This document shows, in pieces, positions 35,962-48,479 of a stretch of 64,000 nt of DNA; position 1 is the first letter of the stretch; each line of letters begins with the position of its first letter. The position numbers and the translations under genes were made by a program. The stretch is taken from positions 15,212,241-15,276,240 of the forward strand of contig CM049318.1 in NCBI GenBank assembly GCA_026874595.1, written 5' to 3'. The notes beneath the pieces were generated by a model. It saw nothing but the letters and a program-made list of their open reading frames with translations, was not told the origin of the DNA and made no database searches. This DNA is from Sipunculus nudus. Lineage: Eukaryota; Annelida; Sipuncula; Golfingiida; Sipunculidae.

Positions 35962-37442
35962 TTTAAATATTTATCCAAGTATATGTGAGTATATATTCAT
36001 AAAACATTAATTAATCATTTGAATATATATATATAAATATATATATATAATCTAGGTTACTATCTATGTTCGTTCATAAAACATTTATTAGGCGTGCGAT
36101 TAAATTTAAAATCCAGGTGCGTGTATATATTTATTCATTAAACATTTGTAATTGTTGGACTATATATTTAATCTAGGTAAATGTGTATGTTACATGATAA
36201 AACATTTTAGGCGTGCGATTATATTTATAATCAAGGTGACTGTATCAATACATTTATAAAACATATATAAATCGTTTCAAAATATTTTTAATTTACGCTA
36301 CAGTCTATGTGTCGTCATAAAACATTTACCAGGCGTGCGAATAAATAGATATCCGGGTAAGTGTATATATAAATTCATAAAATATATTTTTTTCTTTTGA
36401 TTATATTTATAATCTACGGTACTGTCTATGTTCCTTCATAAAATATTTATTAGGCGTGCGATTAAATTTATAAACCAGGTGCGTGTATACATTTATTCAT
36501 AAAACATTTATTTATCGTTTGATTATATTTATAATCTACGTTACTGTCTATGTTCCTTAATAAAACATAAATTAGGCGTGTGATTAAATTTATAATGCAG
36601 CTGACTGTATACATTTATTCATAAAACATTTATTAATCGTTTGATTATATTTACAATCTACGTTACTCTCTAAGTTCCTTCATAAAACATTTATTGGGCG
36701 TGCCATTAAATTTATAATCCAGGTGCGTGAATATATTTATTCATTAAACATTTTAATTGTTTGATTATATATATAATCTATATAAAATATCTAGGTTCCT
36801 TCATAAATCAATTTTTTGACGTGCGATTATATTTATAATCCAGGTGACTGTATTTATACATTTATAAGATAATCGTTTCAAAATATGTTTAATCTACGTT
36901 ACTATGTTTCGTCATAAAACATTTACTAGGCGGGCGAATAAATTGATATCTGGGTGAGTGTATATATTAATATATAAAACATATGTTAATCGTTTGATTA
37001 TATTTATAATCTACATTACTGTCCATGTTCCTTTATAAAACATGTATTAGGCGTACGATTATATTTATAGAACAGGTGAGTGAATATATTAATTCATAAA
37101 ACATATATTATCCGTTTGATTATATTTATAATCTACGTTACTGTCTATGTTCCGTCATAAAACATAAATTACGCGTGCGATTGAATTTATAATCCAGGTG
37201 AGTGTATAGATTAATTCATAAAACATTTATTAATCTTTTTAATTTATTCGTAATCTACGTTACTCTCTATGTTCCATAATAAAACATAAATTACAGGTGC
37301 GATTAAATTTATAATCCAGGTGACTGTAAATATATATACGTTCATGAAACATGGATTAAATGTTTGATTATATTTATAATCTATGTTATTGTCTTTGTTC
37401 CTTAATAAAACATTTATTAGGCGTGCGATTAAATTTATAATA
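35140..37442. repeat. Satellite array, ~119 bp dimeric monomer, about 19 copies
   Basis: Each unit combines two related ~60 bp halves. One is 'ttcataaaacatttattagg', 'cgtgcgattaaatttataat', 'ccaggtgagtgtatata'. The other is 'ttcataaaacatttattaat', 'cgtttgattatatttataat', 'ctacgttactgtctatgttcc'. Halves alternate regularly, with local losses. A long (AT)n run (35897-35955) sits within the array. Open frames here are chance. Confidence 0.92.
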
Positions 37443-40260
37443 TGCTCCAAAACAATACGATTGGCAATATCTCGACAATAACCAGTACAATTTTGATTTT
37501 TCCTATAAAAATATTCTCTTAACGAACTGGTACACCAAATCACAGATTTTTTTAAAAAATTTGTAATGCATAGAAATAAGGCAAGAAATATTGCGAAAGT
37601 CAATATGGATATTTTTTGGGTATAGTAAAGGAATAGTCTTGTCCGGTCTGGTCATGACAATGCGGTTCACTCCTTAGGTTGTGCTATGCTGTGCTGGTTT
37701 TTTAGCTATTAATTTATTCTATCTTGTTTATAAATATAGCTGGGATTGTCTAAAATCATATCTTTCTGCTTATATGATTTTTATTGTTTCGTTTGACATG
37801 TTTTAATTTTTCTGAACTAAAAGCAGCATTAGTCTTTAGTGAGAGTCATGGGCGTATATTGATTGTCCCATATAATGTTCAACACAATAACTCTTTATAC
37901 ACTGACGTCTTCAATAATGAATGGTGGTTTGCATTTAAGGGGGTTTCATCAATGCCGATTCACTTTAGGAACGACCATTAAAATGAAACGGCCCACAAGT
38001 ACCAGTCATGTGGCCTTATGAATCGGGATTCAGTTTATGGCAACAGTAGTAATTCCTTGAAATAACAATGCCCCAAAACAGCATCTTAATACAGGTTTTA
38101 TTACCTTACAATGTCACTACTTGGTTCTTTGTTAAATATCATAGAGGGGAGACATAAGCTTGTGTTACCTACAAAAGAGCCATTCCCCAATCTTACACTG
38201 TCAAATTTACTGAGCCGGGTAATTAGTTCACGAGGAACAATGTGTGTTCAGTTTTTAGAAGCTGTGTAGAGGTTGATAAATAGTCACAACTACATGGTTT
38301 CGGCATTGTCATTTCTCAGTAAAATGATTATTCATCCCCTACAGACAACTAGCAATAATATAAATGGTAAAAAAAAATAACATGCATATTTCTGTAAAGC
38401 CTTGTATACCCATAAGTAAATGACTATTTCAGCAATCTTTCACATTTGTATAATATTCCATGGTGACTATGGGTAAGAATTTGCAAAACATTTCTTATAT
38501 TTCTTTAACGACGCAGTATAATTAGTCATATTACCATTGATAACTCATTGATAATGCTAATAAAATATGATCAATAAAAAAATAAATAAACAGAACAGCT
38601 ACTTTAGTTTAGTACTTATGTTTTAATAATAATGAACGACTATACACTTAAATATGTATACAAAGGGGTGGCTTTGACCGAAAAGACGGTTACATTTGGA
38701 CATTTGTCTTTACATGAACATCTTGTGCAGTTTTCACAGTATGTCGACCACTGTAAGTACTTTACAGTTCTTTATTACATCACCAAGATAGCACGTTTCT
38801 GTATCCGTGCCATATTTTGAGTGAGAAATATAAATATTTAATTTTTTTTCTTTTACATATATATATTATTGTTTTAATCATAAAAGCAACACTCAATTAA
38901 TTCCTAGAGCCAGAAGTGATTCGAAAATGTGCCCATTTGCCTTTCTTTAACGTCTAGTTCAAAAAGTTATGTGGATTCTAAATTTTTAGTCTAAATTACC
39001 ACCAATATGGCCGCCTAAGAAGCCCGTGGGCAATATTTCGCAATGGAAACGACAGGATTTGTTAATTAGACAATCTCTGGAATATAGAAGTGTTGGTTAG
39101 AAATATATATCATCTGGGTCGATGCGGACCCAATCCTTTGACTAGACTCTTGCCACTCTCAACCAGAGTGGCTTGAGATCCCCTTCGTAATGCTGCGGAC
39201 AACTTTCCGACTCGGTTCGATACTTTGCAGAAGCCAACTAGCACTCTCGTGGCTGCTCTAGAACTTGAACCTCCCTGCCCCTCCCTGCCCTGCCTCGGCA
39301 TGACTAGCCTGCTCAGCTTGACTAGCTTGGTGACAGAAGTACTAAACTTAGCATGCTTGTATATTAAACACTCCTGACAAGAAAAACGTTAGCCGGTCAT
39401 AATCCAATGGGCCCGCCATTTGTTTAACGATGGCCGCAATTAATACCCTTCCCATCGGGACTGGTAGGAGTGGCCAGATTTCTATGATCTTTATATCAAT
39501 TATTTGTGAGGAATGGAGGTTTCATTTATTTCATGATCAGGTATAAGATGCATGTTACAGTCTTTCTGGTATATCTGAAGATGTATCAATTCGATAAAAA
39601 TGATAAATGATGCTCTGCTAGAGATTCCTTTATCTCCTAAGCGAGAATGCTTACAGTGTACAATACCGTGCACACAAAGGCTGAATCGGAAAATAGATTA
39701 AAATGTCTTGGGGCATCAAGGATAATCTTGTTTTATGTTTCTTTTTAATTTAGACGTACACAACTATACTGTCGGTAGAAACATGTGGATTACAACATTG
39801 TTAACATCTTCTTTTGATGCAAATATGGTGCAATAAAATGGATTTGTTGTTGTAAAACTAACAATATAAGATTTATTAGACACTATCTGTACTTGTATGA
39901 TATGTTATCGTTTAAATTCGTTTCAAATAAAATGTATTTTAATTAAGGTTTAAGGTAAATGAAATTTTTCAAATGGTACATTTACCCCCAAAAAAAAAAA
40001 TGAAAATTGTAAAAAGAAAAGAAATGAAAATATATTTAGTCGAATTCTGGAATAAAAAGTCAATTCATTTACCATTAATATAACTTGACGGATACAAAGA
40101 GGCATGATTGCGGTGCTTTATTTGTCTGGAACTGGATTCAGCATGCCCTAACTCCTTGGCATCGATATACGAGTCCTGTTTTGTAGTCAAAAGCCTGATC
40201 GCTAATCGGTGGACAACGGCCATCTTGAATATGACCCCTACATTTTTAACCTTCCATCGC
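37443..40260. other. Unassigned DNA; GC-richer patch at 39110-39310
   Basis: No supported gene. The 39110-39310 patch is distinctly richer in GC, and on the minus strand reads a 63-residue basic, Gly/Ser/Arg-rich open frame starting MPRQGREGQGG. No domain is recognisable and no flanking splice sites are clear, so I do not call it a gene. Confidence 0.35.
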
Positions 40261-40279
40261 ACGCTTAATACACTTAGTC

Positions 40280-42182
40280 AGAGCTGAATCGACTCTTAGG
40301 ACTCTAAATCATAAATGAGTAATCGTAGGCGCTCTACATCGGTGCAAATACACATGGAGTATCAATGCACCAAAGCAGACACCAAACCAGTCGACAGGAA
40401 GAACGGACTCTTTGCTGACATATTGGCGCCCGTAGGCTAACAAGACACATAATAAATTACGAACGTGGTGTTCCTGTATCAAGGAGATCGGATTTTTATA
40501 TGAATACCTTTTTCTGGGTAAGTTTTCAGATAGCTCAGTTAAACAAATCGGAACTATAGAGATAGTTCACTTGTGTACAGCTGAAACGAAATGGTAAATA
40601 AAACAAAATAAAATAATTGTGATTGAATTTGTAGAATGTATAATATTGAAAGAATAAACGTAATTATGTATTAGACTAAAACAGAGAAAATGGTGTGTTG
40701 AGTTATTCTGATATAAAGTGGAATATGACTGGAAAACTGGCCTTAAAATGTCACTCAATTATATTTTACTCATGTGCTATCTGTCACATTTTTCATCAGG
40801 ATGAATATTGTCAGTGCAATGTGAGAGCAAGGTGAAGCACAGGTATCTTACATACCATAGAAGATGCAAATGCTCGTCATGTCCACTCATTGACCATGTT
40901 AACTTTGAAGAAAGTCTTCTTAAAAAATGACATGAACTATTTGTGAAATCTCTTTTTATTTTAATATATTCATAAAAAATATATGTATGTTGTTTTATTT
41001 CAACAGGTTTCTATTTAAAGAGCAACACGACTCGTTTTTACCTGTAATGTTTTATATTACTGGGCTCCTGTGACTTATACAGATTTTTAAGGTTACTCTG
41101 TTCTACAAAAAAATTAAAGATTTGGGCGTTGTCCAATAAGGGATGCCACTTACCACAAAACTCTCTCAGCAGATTATGGCTATTCTTGGAGTACGTTCGT
41201 GTCGCATCCCGCTCCCTGCTTTATTTCTCCCAGTTTCTCAAACCGCTAATAGGAGCTGCCATTTTTTTCGATGTCACAGGTGGCATGTAAAAAAGTTTGG
41301 GTGTATACAATGGAGGTATTTTTCAACCTAAAAGATTTTTTTTATCAGTACTTTCGTATATATTGTGTGTAATTCTTTTCTTATGCAAGTAGCCAAGATG
41401 GAGAACAAGTTCTAACAAGATTTTTCAAGGTCACTTTACAAAGTTTTTATATTTTTATTTCACCATATCTATACAAGGTATCCCATTCAGGAATATATGG
41501 TGTTATCTTTTAATTTCACACTTCATATGATATAATACTATTTTATTCAGATCAACTATATAATGCATCTTATTCTCCCATATAACGCCGCTAAATAGAG
41601 CTGATCTATCGAGTACGGTTGATGTAGACAATACAGTGTTTAGAATGTAAGGTAAACGAGTTACATGTATATAATTATGGTGATGATTAGCTAAGGTGCA
41701 GAAAAGAACCTTGATCATATTTAAAAAAATATTAACACATGACAAAAAATCTTAACACACACATATGTTTGGAATTTTTAAGTTGTACTTAGATATGCAT
41801 TTATTAAATAAGCAAAATAAGACATGAATCACAGAAATAGCCAATCATGAATGTACAAACAAATAAATAAACACATCGCAAATAGATTAGGTTAGATAGA
41901 TCATTATATATTGATGAGAATATTTTGATATCAGTTCTAGTAATCTGGATATAACAGAATAAAATATATATATGAAAAACTGATATGAAATAACACATAT
42001 ATATAATCCTTATTCATAAATGAAGATGGGGAAATTCACGAGTATTTTTTCATCAGACGAGTCATAAAAATGCAAACCATATACTTATATATTGAAAAAA
42101 GTGTTAATAGAAGAATGATATATTAACAGCATTTATATCTGCTCAACAGATGATGCTTAGACTATATTGGCTTGCCGTTTAG
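40280..42182. other. 3' flank of glycosyltransferase-like gene 1, part of the duplicated unit
   Basis: Shares diverged blocks in the same order with the 3' flank of copy 2. Examples are 'ttcacttg--tacagctg-aacgaaa' at about 40568 and 54807, and 'gttactctgt-ct' with 'gatttggacgt/gggcgt-gtc' at about 41093 and 55233. This shows the duplication extends beyond the coding exons. A TTTATT at 41800-41805 is a possible polyadenylation signal for the minus-strand gene. Confidence 0.5.
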
Positions 42183-42894
42183 TTATGATTCACATCTATT
42201 GGGCGTTCTTTTGAACTCTCCGAACTCATCATGCAGCCTCCCAATATAGGCAAATGTTTCAGAGGTATTCTTGGAGATTTTGCCGTCACACTCTATCACA
42301 TTTTCACACATTTCCTGGTGAGAGGTGTTTCTGTAATCCAATGTTTTCTCAATAAAAAATCTTTCGGTTAGTTTTGATTTCTCGAGTTGAGTGAGGATGG
42401 ATTTGCTTAGATGAGAAACCTGAAACCATGCAGGTTTTCCGCCCCACAATCCCTGAGGTACGGAACAGTTGCAATGTGTCACGTGATCACGCACACATAG
42501 GAATGGTTTATCCTGTTCAACCAGTCTGCTGGTTACATTATAATCCCTTTCTGATAGTCTGGAATCTGCGTCGCGGATCAAGAAATAGTTGATGCTGAGA
42601 TCATTGGCCACCAGGAGGCGCCACATGCGAGGTGGGATACCGATGGTGGAGGGGTTAATTTCTCTTACGTCCGCATTTAACCGCACCAGCAGTCGGGTGA
42701 TCCTTTGTGGCACTGCAAAAGGACTACCGGAAGCACCAACATAAACCCTGAGCGTCCATCCGGGGTACAGAACCGGAAGTAGCTGGGCGTTTCTAATGGC
42801 GCCGTACGTGTACGTTCTGTTGTTCCCGTAAAATGACATACTGACGACCTTCTTGCCATCAGGGGCTACTCTTGACTTTTTATACTCGATATAT
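42183..42894 (-). CDS. Exon 2 of gene 1: RDxDSR glycosyltransferase-like domain
   Basis: 712 bp, open from the acceptor at 42895-42896 to TAA at 42185-42183. It encodes 237 residues plus a split Arg codon. Key words are SFYGNNRTYTYGAIRNAQLL, YPGWTLRVYVGAS, RDADSRLSERD and a Cys-containing HVTHCNCSVPQGLWGGKPAW segment. Its paralogue at 55913-56613 aligns along its whole length. Coding above 42894 in the same frame is intron read-through. Confidence 0.8.
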
Positions 42895-43669
42895 CTGAAA
42901 TAGAACAGAACGGGTACAGTTTCTGGTCTTTTAGAAGATATAACAATTTCTTGCATAATAATAATTTGCTTATTTAAAATTCACTTTACCGTTTATGGTT
43001 TTCATTAGTTCATGATCGAAAGCCTTGACTAACTGTTTAACTGATAAAAGGAACAATTGTCGCTAATATGGTGTTCTTGGAGAGAATGGTATGCCCATCA
43101 ATGTTGTGCTTTAGTTTGGTCATGCAGCTGCAGCTGATTTTGACGATGTTCAAGTTTAACAGCTTATGCGTAAAGCATTTGTTAATAAGTTTTGGCGGAT
43201 GTTGGTGGCAACATTTCATAGGAGGCCACTGCGGGTGTCCCCCGCACTGCTCTGTGCTCATACAGTGGCTCATAGTCAGTGGTATACCAGGTGAAAGTCA
43301 CTACCGAACACTCCCAAAAATAGACATTCACATAACACCTTTATCGTTAGCAAGGAACAGTCCCTTCGCTCTTGATATTTATTAAGTATGTAAAGGACAA
43401 AGAATAAATGGATCGTAAGGTAGCAGAAAAAGAAAGAGAAGTACATAAATATTTGGAAAAATGGGGAAATACTCTCCATATTTAATACCAGATGTTTAAT
43501 CTGTGGATTGTCGTTGGAAGTGTCTTCGTGTTAAATGATTTGTATATAATTCTAGTATTTTGTATTGAACCATGTTTAGTTCACTTTGAGCTCGATTTAA
43601 TGGTGGGACGTCTGAGATGAAAGAATAAAAATTATTTAATATAAAAATGAAACATTCTGAGGCATTCTA

Positions 43670-43706
<37 letters not shown>

Positions 43707-46700
43707 GAGAGAGAGAGAGAGATACAAATAAAAAACACCTTTACAGCTAGATTCAACAATCACAAAACTTCATAAATATGGGAATAAGAAATTCTGAAAA
43801 GAAAAATCCCTACATTAAGACAAAAAATCATGCGATCTATGCCTCTGAGAAACTTATTTTATCATATTCTATCCTCAAACTGCAACTCTTAAAAACTTTT
43901 TCACACGTTAAATTTACGTGTGATGTCATGCAGACTCGCAAACAGAGTTACCAACACCAAGCAAAACAATAAAGAACGGCTTAACACCGAAGCGCTTCAT
44001 TTATCTCAATTTACCATATACTGAAGCCAGCACTACTCAAGACTCGATGACAATATCAGAAGCTGCCCATCTACAAAGATAAATGACGTTGTACAATTTG
44101 ATCCTGACCTACAATAGACAAAGACCCCCACAACCGCTGTTCTAAGCAAACGAGACTATCAGGCTACACTACCTGAAGATTGCCACGTGGTCTGTGATAC
44201 GAAACAAATTAGTGATGAAAAACCTCACAAAAACTTAGATTAATCCATTCTACATAAAACAGAAATAATCTGGTCAGCCATCGAGAAATACAAACACACA
44301 CACACATATATATGTCAAACATACTTATCTGTTCACCTATTAAATTCGCCTGAGGGAATCCCTCTTTATAGTTACTGTTGAACCTCTCAGTAGTTACGTT
44401 TGTGTTAGGATACAAATGTGAATAAGGAAATTACCTGGTGTGTTAAAATGAATAAACATTACGGAAACATGGAAACATGACCCAAAAAGGCGTTGAGGTA
44501 ATGAAAGGAAACCTAAGGCTACTGCCCGTTAGCCATTCAATTTTTTTTGTGCACATGGATTCACACGATTTAAAATCTGATATCATTGCATTGGCGGTCA
44601 TATTTGATTCCTAACGGATTCAAAATTTGATACCACAAATATGAAAAAAATCCGATAATCAAATATAGGGAGGGCAAATGTTAGTTCTAAAGATTCATAA
44701 TGTTAAGATAATGCACACATTATGGTTGATTCCTGATGGGTATGAGAGTACACGGCAGCCTGCCATGAGGATGAGGCATTATATAAAATCAGAGAATTCC
44801 TAAAATTGTTCTTGAGGTATCTTACTGTAAAAATCAAAAAGAGCTAACTTACAGTAATATTAGATTTCTAGCGTGTTTGCTAATGATGACTGTTCAAATG
44901 TTCAGTTTGATTAACCAACACAAACAAGTAAAAGTTAATTCTTTGAATTTACGTCTCCCGCATTAGTCTCCAACAGTATATAATATCTAAAAAAGAGGAA
45001 ATAAATCAAATTGCCAAAGACCTAAATTACTACTTGTGGCTATTTTATATGACAATTATGGTAAGAGGAAGCTATACTTTTATAAGCAACAAAGACTCCA
45101 GACATGAATCTCATGAAATTTTAAAGATGTCAAGGATTACATTAATTTAGCATTTTGATTTCGCAAATTGTAAATAACTCCTGGAGAAATTGCCAGATTG
45201 TATTTCTACAAACTATGGATAATAACTGAGATTCAATATATATGCAGTTAAGAGGACATGGTTTGTCAGGTCCCTGTGTGGCAAAGGTTAACACACATTC
45301 TATTCCTAGTGATAAAATACCATAAGCAAATAGAGGAGGCACTGTAGAGAAAACTATGTATAAACTAGGTGAATCATATATTTATATAAATATATGTGAG
45401 TAAAGTACATTTTATACATTTATGTTTTATGCATCATTAATGAAATTATCAGAAATCAGCAAAAACAGACTGGCTAGTCATAAATACCATGAGCTAGCTG
45501 AACAAGAAACAATGACCTTAAATGGATAATCATCTAGCAGCAGAACTTGTCAACAAGAGCACAATCACTGGATAAAAGAGAAAAATGAAGAATTTGCAGA
45601 TGTGTCTCCAATTTTATTTATAATCTGGTTTACTCTGCTTGATTTTCATTTGGTGCGCTGACAGGAAAATATGTTGGGACAATGCATACTGTGGATTCAA
45701 AATTGCTCATTGGATTTTTATTTTTGTGGAATTCGTGGGTAACCTTTATCCACGAATTGAAAAACACAACGATCATTAGATTGATTATATAGAATTTTTT
45801 ATAGATCCTGTGCATTGAGTTACGACATCGTATTGGACCGCTGTCACGTCCATGCTATGACAAATGGTACTGATTAATAAAACGCAAAGAAAACGATATG
45901 TAGCCCATAAAATAAAATAAAATACCTTTATTGTGAGGTAGGATATTCAGGGAGAGCATACAAATCAACATTTCATCAGTGTATGACTTACAAGTGACAG
46001 TTTGAAAGTGCGTCTGCACTCCCATATTATCGCGCTAAAAGTCCTAGGTAAAGGTCATTTTGCCCTGCTAATCTTTATTGTTTGTTCGTTTGATAGAAAT
46101 AATGCTTAAATAAAATAAACAACCGTTCGGCAGAGTTAATCTCGATAGCCCCCGGCTGAGTGATGAGTCACGGTCAGCTGAGCACAATTATAAGCTGGAG
46201 CCCAGTCTTACTGTGGCCTCGTCCCCGGTCACGTAAATCGAAAGAACCTTTTGAAAGGTTACCTTTTGAAAGAACGACATACCAGCCCCTAGCACCCTGA
46301 CTTGCTCTCATTAAACTAGTTATACATTCAGACACGCATGGTTTAATTTGATAGACGCCATGGAATTATCCCTGATAAATCTATCGAGGTATATCCAAAC
46401 ATTTTCAGATAAGTCAGTCATTTGTGTCATTGAGCCTATTGCTTGTACCTGCTGCGTGAAGCTGAATTTTTTAATTTTAATTTTCACAATAAGAAAACAC
46501 TGATCTTTGGCTTATTTACAGGTCCGTTCACATATTAATTTTGATACAATGCATGACTAATCCAACAAAACGTGATTTATGTCAAAAATACGCAATTTTA
46601 AACCCACTATATTTCTAAATCCACATTTTTTTATTTTCTTATTTATTAACACAATAACGACAGGAAAGTCCAAAATGCTCCTGGGAAACAAGTTTCAAAG

Positions 46701-48466
46701 GGCAGAAAATGTTTAAGAATCATAAAATATGTAGGTTCTGTTACGGCAAGAAAAACGACGGAGAAGGAGAGATCACTATGGCCCCCGCCACTGGACCAAC
46801 ATTTTTGTGATTAAGTAATAAATAATTAATCACTTTCTATGTGTGCATTTATCTTATCTATTATGTATTTTATTTTAATTCTGATCTCTGAAATGATTAC
46901 GTCTAGACTAATGCTTCTTTTCATTAAATATGTAATACATACATAGGAAAAAAGATTACCTGTTAGATTTAAAATATTTCCCATCCATGTCACCTTAACC
47001 CTCCAGAATATTTATCAAATCGAGTGTTTAACCCTAAAGTAAAGATGCTACAGACGAACCAGCCATGTAACAATCTAAGGAAAATACATAAGCCCTCACC
47101 AGCTGAAAGAGGTACAATAAGATAATTTGACTTTGATTCATAAGTATGCAAACGTCTGGTCTTAGAGGCGAATTCACAGCCAAAGTTTTCGAAAGACACA
47201 TTTTACAAAATGATTAATAAGATGTAACATTATTGTTTGTTAATATAAATAACACTCATAATCTATTAAAAAATACGTTTAAATTACTTATTTTTATAAC
47301 TTTTTTTTTATAATGCGAGTGAATTGTATTGTTATCTCCCACATTGGAGCATGCTTATATGCAGTAGGGGTAATGGGAGTGGGGGGAGGGGGGAGAGAAA
47401 ATTGGAAGCCATTATAAAATAGCAGTCATTACAAAACCAAAGATAACAAAATTGAATAAATCCGTGATACATATATGACAATTTTTTAAAGGGAATTATG
47501 GTAATTTAATTAATTTTGTATTATTGTACTTATATATATATATTTATATATTTACCGACCTTTGTATCAGTGCTGTTGACTTTTGCTCGACGTTTTTTAA
47601 CCTTGGCCAAAATTGCTTGTACAGCCTGTACCGCATTCCATATTTCCCAGTGTGTTTCACAGTCACATGTCGTAACTTTGTGGTTCGGTGTGGTTGATAG
47701 ATATGTGTGATCCAATCATCTGCAAACCAGCCTCTGTAGATGCGTGGATAGTGTACGACAAATATCTCTATATGGGTTCGGTGAGTGAAATCATACGTTA
47801 AAATTGCTGTATTTCCATAAGTGTGAGTTGGTCCAACCACGCCGACATTAGGTGGGGTATAATTCCCGAGTTTATGAATAAAACGCTCTGTCCATCCAGA
47901 TGACGTGAACAAAGTATCATCATTCACTCGGTACAAATAATCGGCGCCATCAATGTATGCCTCCATACAGGCGTCGTTCTGTGCCCATGCAGGTTTCCCG
48001 GAGTGAGGCAACTTCACCAATTGTAGGGTAATATTCCTTGGATGAGTGCATTTCTTTTGAACCACATCAGTAAACGCCTGATTGAACAGACTGTAACCTT
48101 TCATTGTGGAAAGAATCGGGTCATCAAAGTCGTAGGCTATGTAAAAATGATAGCTGTAACCCCGGCTAATTGTAGTGCAAAAGGAAGGTAAAAAAACACT
48201 AAATAATTCGGCTCCTTTCATGTGTTTCCTTACAGCATTGAGAATTGTTCCCCTGAAACATAAACCCATGCACACTGCGATTGATTTTGGACCCAAACCT
48301 GTGTTCTGTTCATATTCAATTTTGTAGTCATTGGCATTTACTGTATGTTTATCATGTGTGTTGAAATAGAGAAGGCAGTAAGCACACGTTGAGAAAACTG
48401 CAATGAGGAAAAGTATCTTTCTCATTCCAAATTGCAGTAACGCTCTGGCTGCTCGAAAACCGAGGC
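42183..48466 (-). CDS. Glycosyltransferase-like type II membrane protein, gene 1 (two exons, 525 aa predicted)
   Basis: Coding exons are 48425-47560 and 42894-42183. Donor CAAAG|GTCGGT and acceptor TTTCAG|ATATATC join in phase 2 (AG|A, Arg) without breaking the frame. The start is the ATG at 48425, inside an exon preceded by a strong acceptor (TTTTTTTTCAG, exon from 48466). Residues 1-21 are a short basic end plus a hydrophobic stretch, so a type II Golgi signal anchor is likely. Domain 1 has WAQNDACMEAYIDGADYLYR then VNDDT (about residues 166-171), an acidic cluster like the DxD metal/nucleotide-sugar site of GT-A enzymes, then NVGVVGPTHTYGN. Domain 2, in exon 2, has RVYVGAS, NADVREINPSTIGIPPRMWR and RDADSR (about 396-401). 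I recognise both as conserved glycosyltransferase-like families of unknown substrate. Additional exons inside the 4.7 kb intron cannot be excluded. Confidence 0.75.
42895..47559 (-). other. Intron of glycosyltransferase-like gene 1
   Basis: It has the counterpart of a TRIM insertion found in copy 2: the sequence around 44915-44955 is the uninterrupted (empty) version of the copy 2 site. Other blocks are shared with intron 2 of the paralogue at about 44340/59850, 44680/60300 and 47040/63010. A (GA)n run is at 43671-43722. No additional exon is evident. Confidence 0.6.
43671..43722. repeat. (GA)n microsatellite
   Basis: GA run interrupted by a single GGG, inside the intron of gene 1. Confidence 0.95.
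47560..48466 (-). CDS. Exon 1 of gene 1: signal anchor and NDDT glycosyltransferase-like domain
   Basis: Acceptor at 48467-48468, donor at 47559-47558. The stretch above the ATG at 48425 is short 5' untranslated sequence, so at least one upstream non-coding exon exists and is not identified. The encoded lumenal part includes YSYHFYIAYDFDDP, the NDDT cluster, HRTHIEIF, WFADDWITHIYQPHRT and VKHTGKYGMRY. One N-glycosylation sequon (NIT) is at about residue 131. Without splicing, translation would end a few codons after the donor. Confidence 0.8.
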
Positions 48467-48479
48467 CTGAAAAAAAAGA

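Noticed and set aside
43065-43385. Inverted match to about 57830-57875 ('ctggtataccactgactatg')
   Set aside because: Only about 40 bases match, in opposite orientation relative to the surrounding duplication; treated as a short dispersed repeat, not as an inversion of the unit.
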